This document shows, in pieces, positions 63,001-64,000 of a DNA stretch of 64,000 nucleotides (its first letter is position 1; each line of letters begins with the position of its first letter). The stretch is from Clostridia bacterium (GTDB lineage: Bacteria; Bacillota; Clostridia; CAKSNL01; HGM11501), in the NCBI GenBank assembly GCA_017411325.1, contig JAFQQJ010000040.1, forward strand, positions 1 to 64,000. The letters are read 5' to 3'. The translations under genes and the position numbers were made by a program. The notes below the pieces were generated by a model. The model was not told where the DNA came from, did no database searches, and worked only from the letters and a program-made list of their open reading frames with translations.

Positions 63001-64000
63001 ACAGCTTTTGCTTTTAAGTTGCATTTGAATATATACTCATTGTCCGAAGAGAAGGATGCTGTTGCAAACTTTTTGAAGTTTACCCCATCTTCGCTTACAA
63101 ATATATCCGCCTGCTTTAACGTTGTACCATCTTCTGAGTAGTACTTGATACCGCTTAACGATGTAAGGGAATCAAACTCCAAGGTAAAGGAAGGTTTATC
63201 GCCCGCTTTTGCCTTATATGCTGTCTTTTCGTCCCCGTCAAACGCATATTCAATTCCGCTTTCACCCGTAGCTTTACCGTCAAGCCTTTCAGAAAGGTTT
63301 ATCTCCCTTAAGTTTCCGCCGTCTGTATAGCCCATATTGCGCTTATAAATTTCAAGCTCCGCTCCTGTTGAAAATACATTACTCTGGGTTTCAACCGATA
63401 CAAACTTGATTCCCGTAAGGGTAAAGTTTTCACCAAAGAGAATTTCTCTGGGATTAGTATCTTCGTTTCCGCTGTATACCCATTTATCTCCTCTTGCAAT
63501 AAGGTAATAATCGCTTCCGTTAACCGTTCCGTAAACCTCTGCCACGGTTATTTTATTGCTTCCGTTTCTGGGGACATATTTAATTCCCGATACGACTATT
63601 TCTTCTCCGAAATTAACGGTTACCGTATGCGGAAGCTCTTTTACAGGTACAACTCCGTCAGAAGTTACTATGTACTGAGAATGCCAGTAATTTCCGTAGT
63701 CTCCGTCGAAGAGCTTTTCAACTCCGGCAGAAGGATTAGCCGTATCTACCGAGCATTCAAAGTTTGCGGGTGAATGAATTTTTATAGACTCTATATTAGA
63801 AGGCTTTATGGTTTTATAGCTCTTTAATCCCTTTATGACGTGCATATCGGAAATAGCTGCCTTATCCCATTCCCCTTCATCAAAGGAAACCGCAATATGA
63901 GTAAGGTCAAGGTTGAAGCCGAAATCAGTAATAAGAGTGCCGGAGCCTACTCCTTTAAGCATTCCTATTTCAAACCAGGTGCCACCGTCAACACTTCCGT
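60066..64000 (-). CDS. S-layer-anchored protein with discoidin-like modules (5' end outside the window)
   Basis: At least 1,311 residues; the frame remains open to the window edge (coding SVDGGTWFEIG before an internal ATG at 63962), so the true start is beyond 64000. Several F5/8 type C-like modules carry DGxxxTYWHS-type motifs (around 63690, 62810 and 61880, with a weaker one near 63230). An X2-like Ig module lies near 62150-62450, an InlB/Flg_new-type repeat near 60880-61130, and a nine-glycine linker at 60823-60849. Three SLH domains end the protein (60066 to about 60600), anchoring it to the cell wall. It probably binds a glycan and presents substrate to the cell. A catalytic domain, if any, is off the edge. 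Confidence 0.85.
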   Translation of the reverse strand, partial: GSVDGGTWFEIGMLKGVGSGTLITDFGFNLDLTHIAVSFDEGEWDKAAISDMHVIKGLKSYKTIKPSNIESIKIHSPANFECSVDTANPSAGVEKLFDGDYGNYWHSQYIVTSDGVVPVKELPHTVTVNFGEEIVVSGIKYVPRNGSNKITVAEVYGTVNGSDYYLIARGDKWVYSGNEDTNPREILFGENFTLTGIKFVSVETQSNVFSTGAELEIYKRNMGYTDGGNLREINLSERLDGKATGESGIEYAFDGDEKTAYKAKAGDKPSFTLEFDSLTSLSGIKYYSEDGTTLKQADIFVSEDGVNFKKFATASFSSDNEYIFKCNLKAKAVRIDAVSVSETGVSISEFMFLSKYEKYNDVLLSEEIDAKDTWVIEADSQTDYAPAIRIFDGNIETYWHSWHSGNEMDSTPMDLYVDFGEMTEISGFNYYPRRSGTAGTFYDVDVYISVTEDEAGNPLWEKIKSENFQYKTGNKYEVQRTDFDFNYKAKKVKFNIKYGEGNYASGAEIRFLKPGPDKKITGAELIGKNLAFDPEEPDSVFVKIAFNDSMKLYGISYKGTKLPEGFYSVTEDGITLSTYVFNDFVDENENTAIFTAEFFQGGNLDIPVSIGGIESYKVTFNKDNAGGSIKLIAVSPSGSEREVASGDTVKTTENLRFEARLNNGYEVSGWKVLNTTKLYEKIQNREGWILDASTTTSESGTYAMIDGKETTYWHSGYTVINGSAELVEEKDKKPYYITITFPEETTIAGFSYLPRQDSSAGRITEYEIYKKGEGGNFDTLINKGTLSYENTSDKKERNIIFGESVTLSEVQIKIINTTGVWGHIAELYALRESDAVEGCVTHKGTAIEAFVIETLVTDILVTAEFGELSGSANVTYELSNMKAEGAKTLNKGENLVVSFESENDFYMPEALTVMLGDTVLLSGADYTYERFSDNDARLTVKNVSGDIKVTAAGVDHDSYKVIYMDEYGATGTLPESEYVRYGTTYKIPKTNLTLSGYKFVGWEIYYDGISGSDKKVYATGKSFVMPEKDVTLSAVWEAIKDKDKTDKPQKGGGGGGGGGSFEITGNLIDVEVSGYGKIKVSKGNSLEAVSKDGYEFLGYYLDEALTVPFSNTGVSESITLYPSFRRIRSADELKDIASHWAKDTIGEMYVSYLVNGKGEGLFDPDAAITRAEFCQILYLISGETSSGYEPFSDVNIGDWYSASVAWAYDREITKGTTENEFSPYALITREQMATMIYRYATAVGAPWKITSEAGFEDNENFSDYANYQINWASEKGIVKGYPDNTFLPKNNATRAEASVMLSRMMSLIKG

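Overview
The window is chromosomal DNA of an anaerobic, spore-forming Firmicute of the class Clostridia. The sequence signs are the sporulation ATPase SpoIVA with a sigma-E-like promoter, the redox repressor Rex, an MEP-pathway kinase (IspE), a DUF4364 protein, a glycyl radical enzyme with its activase, an SLH-anchored surface protein, and frequent short intergenic repeats of the kind seen in gut Clostridia. The species cannot be named from this window.

Layout. 1-529 is the 5' tip of a 16S rRNA gene on the minus strand with its leader and three tandem promoters. 530-2191 is a minus-strand AraC / NusG-II / Gx-transporter group, divergent from a ThuA-like / Gfo-Idh-MocA pair (2349-4178). A secreted nuclease, asnS and a complete branched-chain amino-acid type ABC importer (livJ-H-M-G-F) follow on the minus strand to 11995. 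spoIVA and ispE run forward (12297-14707). From 23293 down to 14741 a minus-strand run carries an M20 peptidase, ydcF, hflX, yigZ, rex, murI, two MBL-fold paralogues and htpG. 23357-27347 is an AT-rich block of small unknown, mostly membrane or exported proteins, separated by repeated intergenic elements. 27495-39619 holds three QueG-like iron-sulfur proteins, a second AraC regulator, a GGDEF protein, a phosphoesterase, a pseudouridine synthase, a hydrolase and uvrBA under a candidate LexA box. serCA (serine synthesis) and an initiator tRNA follow.

The most unusual stretch is 42825-47536. A three-gene operon lies directly behind the initiator tRNA gene. It encodes a small winged-helix regulator, a 974-residue fusion of an HsdR-type nuclease domain, an HsdM-type methyltransferase and two HsdS-type recognition domains (with no helicase motor), and a protein with a HEPN-type R-x4-H motif. 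Inner 17-bp inverted repeats and outer 100-bp direct repeats, both containing tRNA T-arm-like sequence, surround it. It reads as a compact defence island: a single-chain restriction-modification enzyme, its own regulator with an operator over the promoter, and a possible RNase effector.

47708-49455 encodes a sugar isomerase-like protein and a D-2-hydroxyacid dehydrogenase. Facing it is a seven-gene minus-strand operon (60005 to 49500): a GH106-like protein, a ceramidase-like hydrolase, a GH78 rhamnosidase, an MBL-fold protein, a polysaccharide deacetylase-like protein, a glycyl radical enzyme and its activase. A large S-layer-anchored protein with discoidin-like modules (60066 to beyond the window end) lies upstream. 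Together these suggest capture and breakdown of a rhamnose-containing glycan with a radical step on a downstream product; the substrate is not known.
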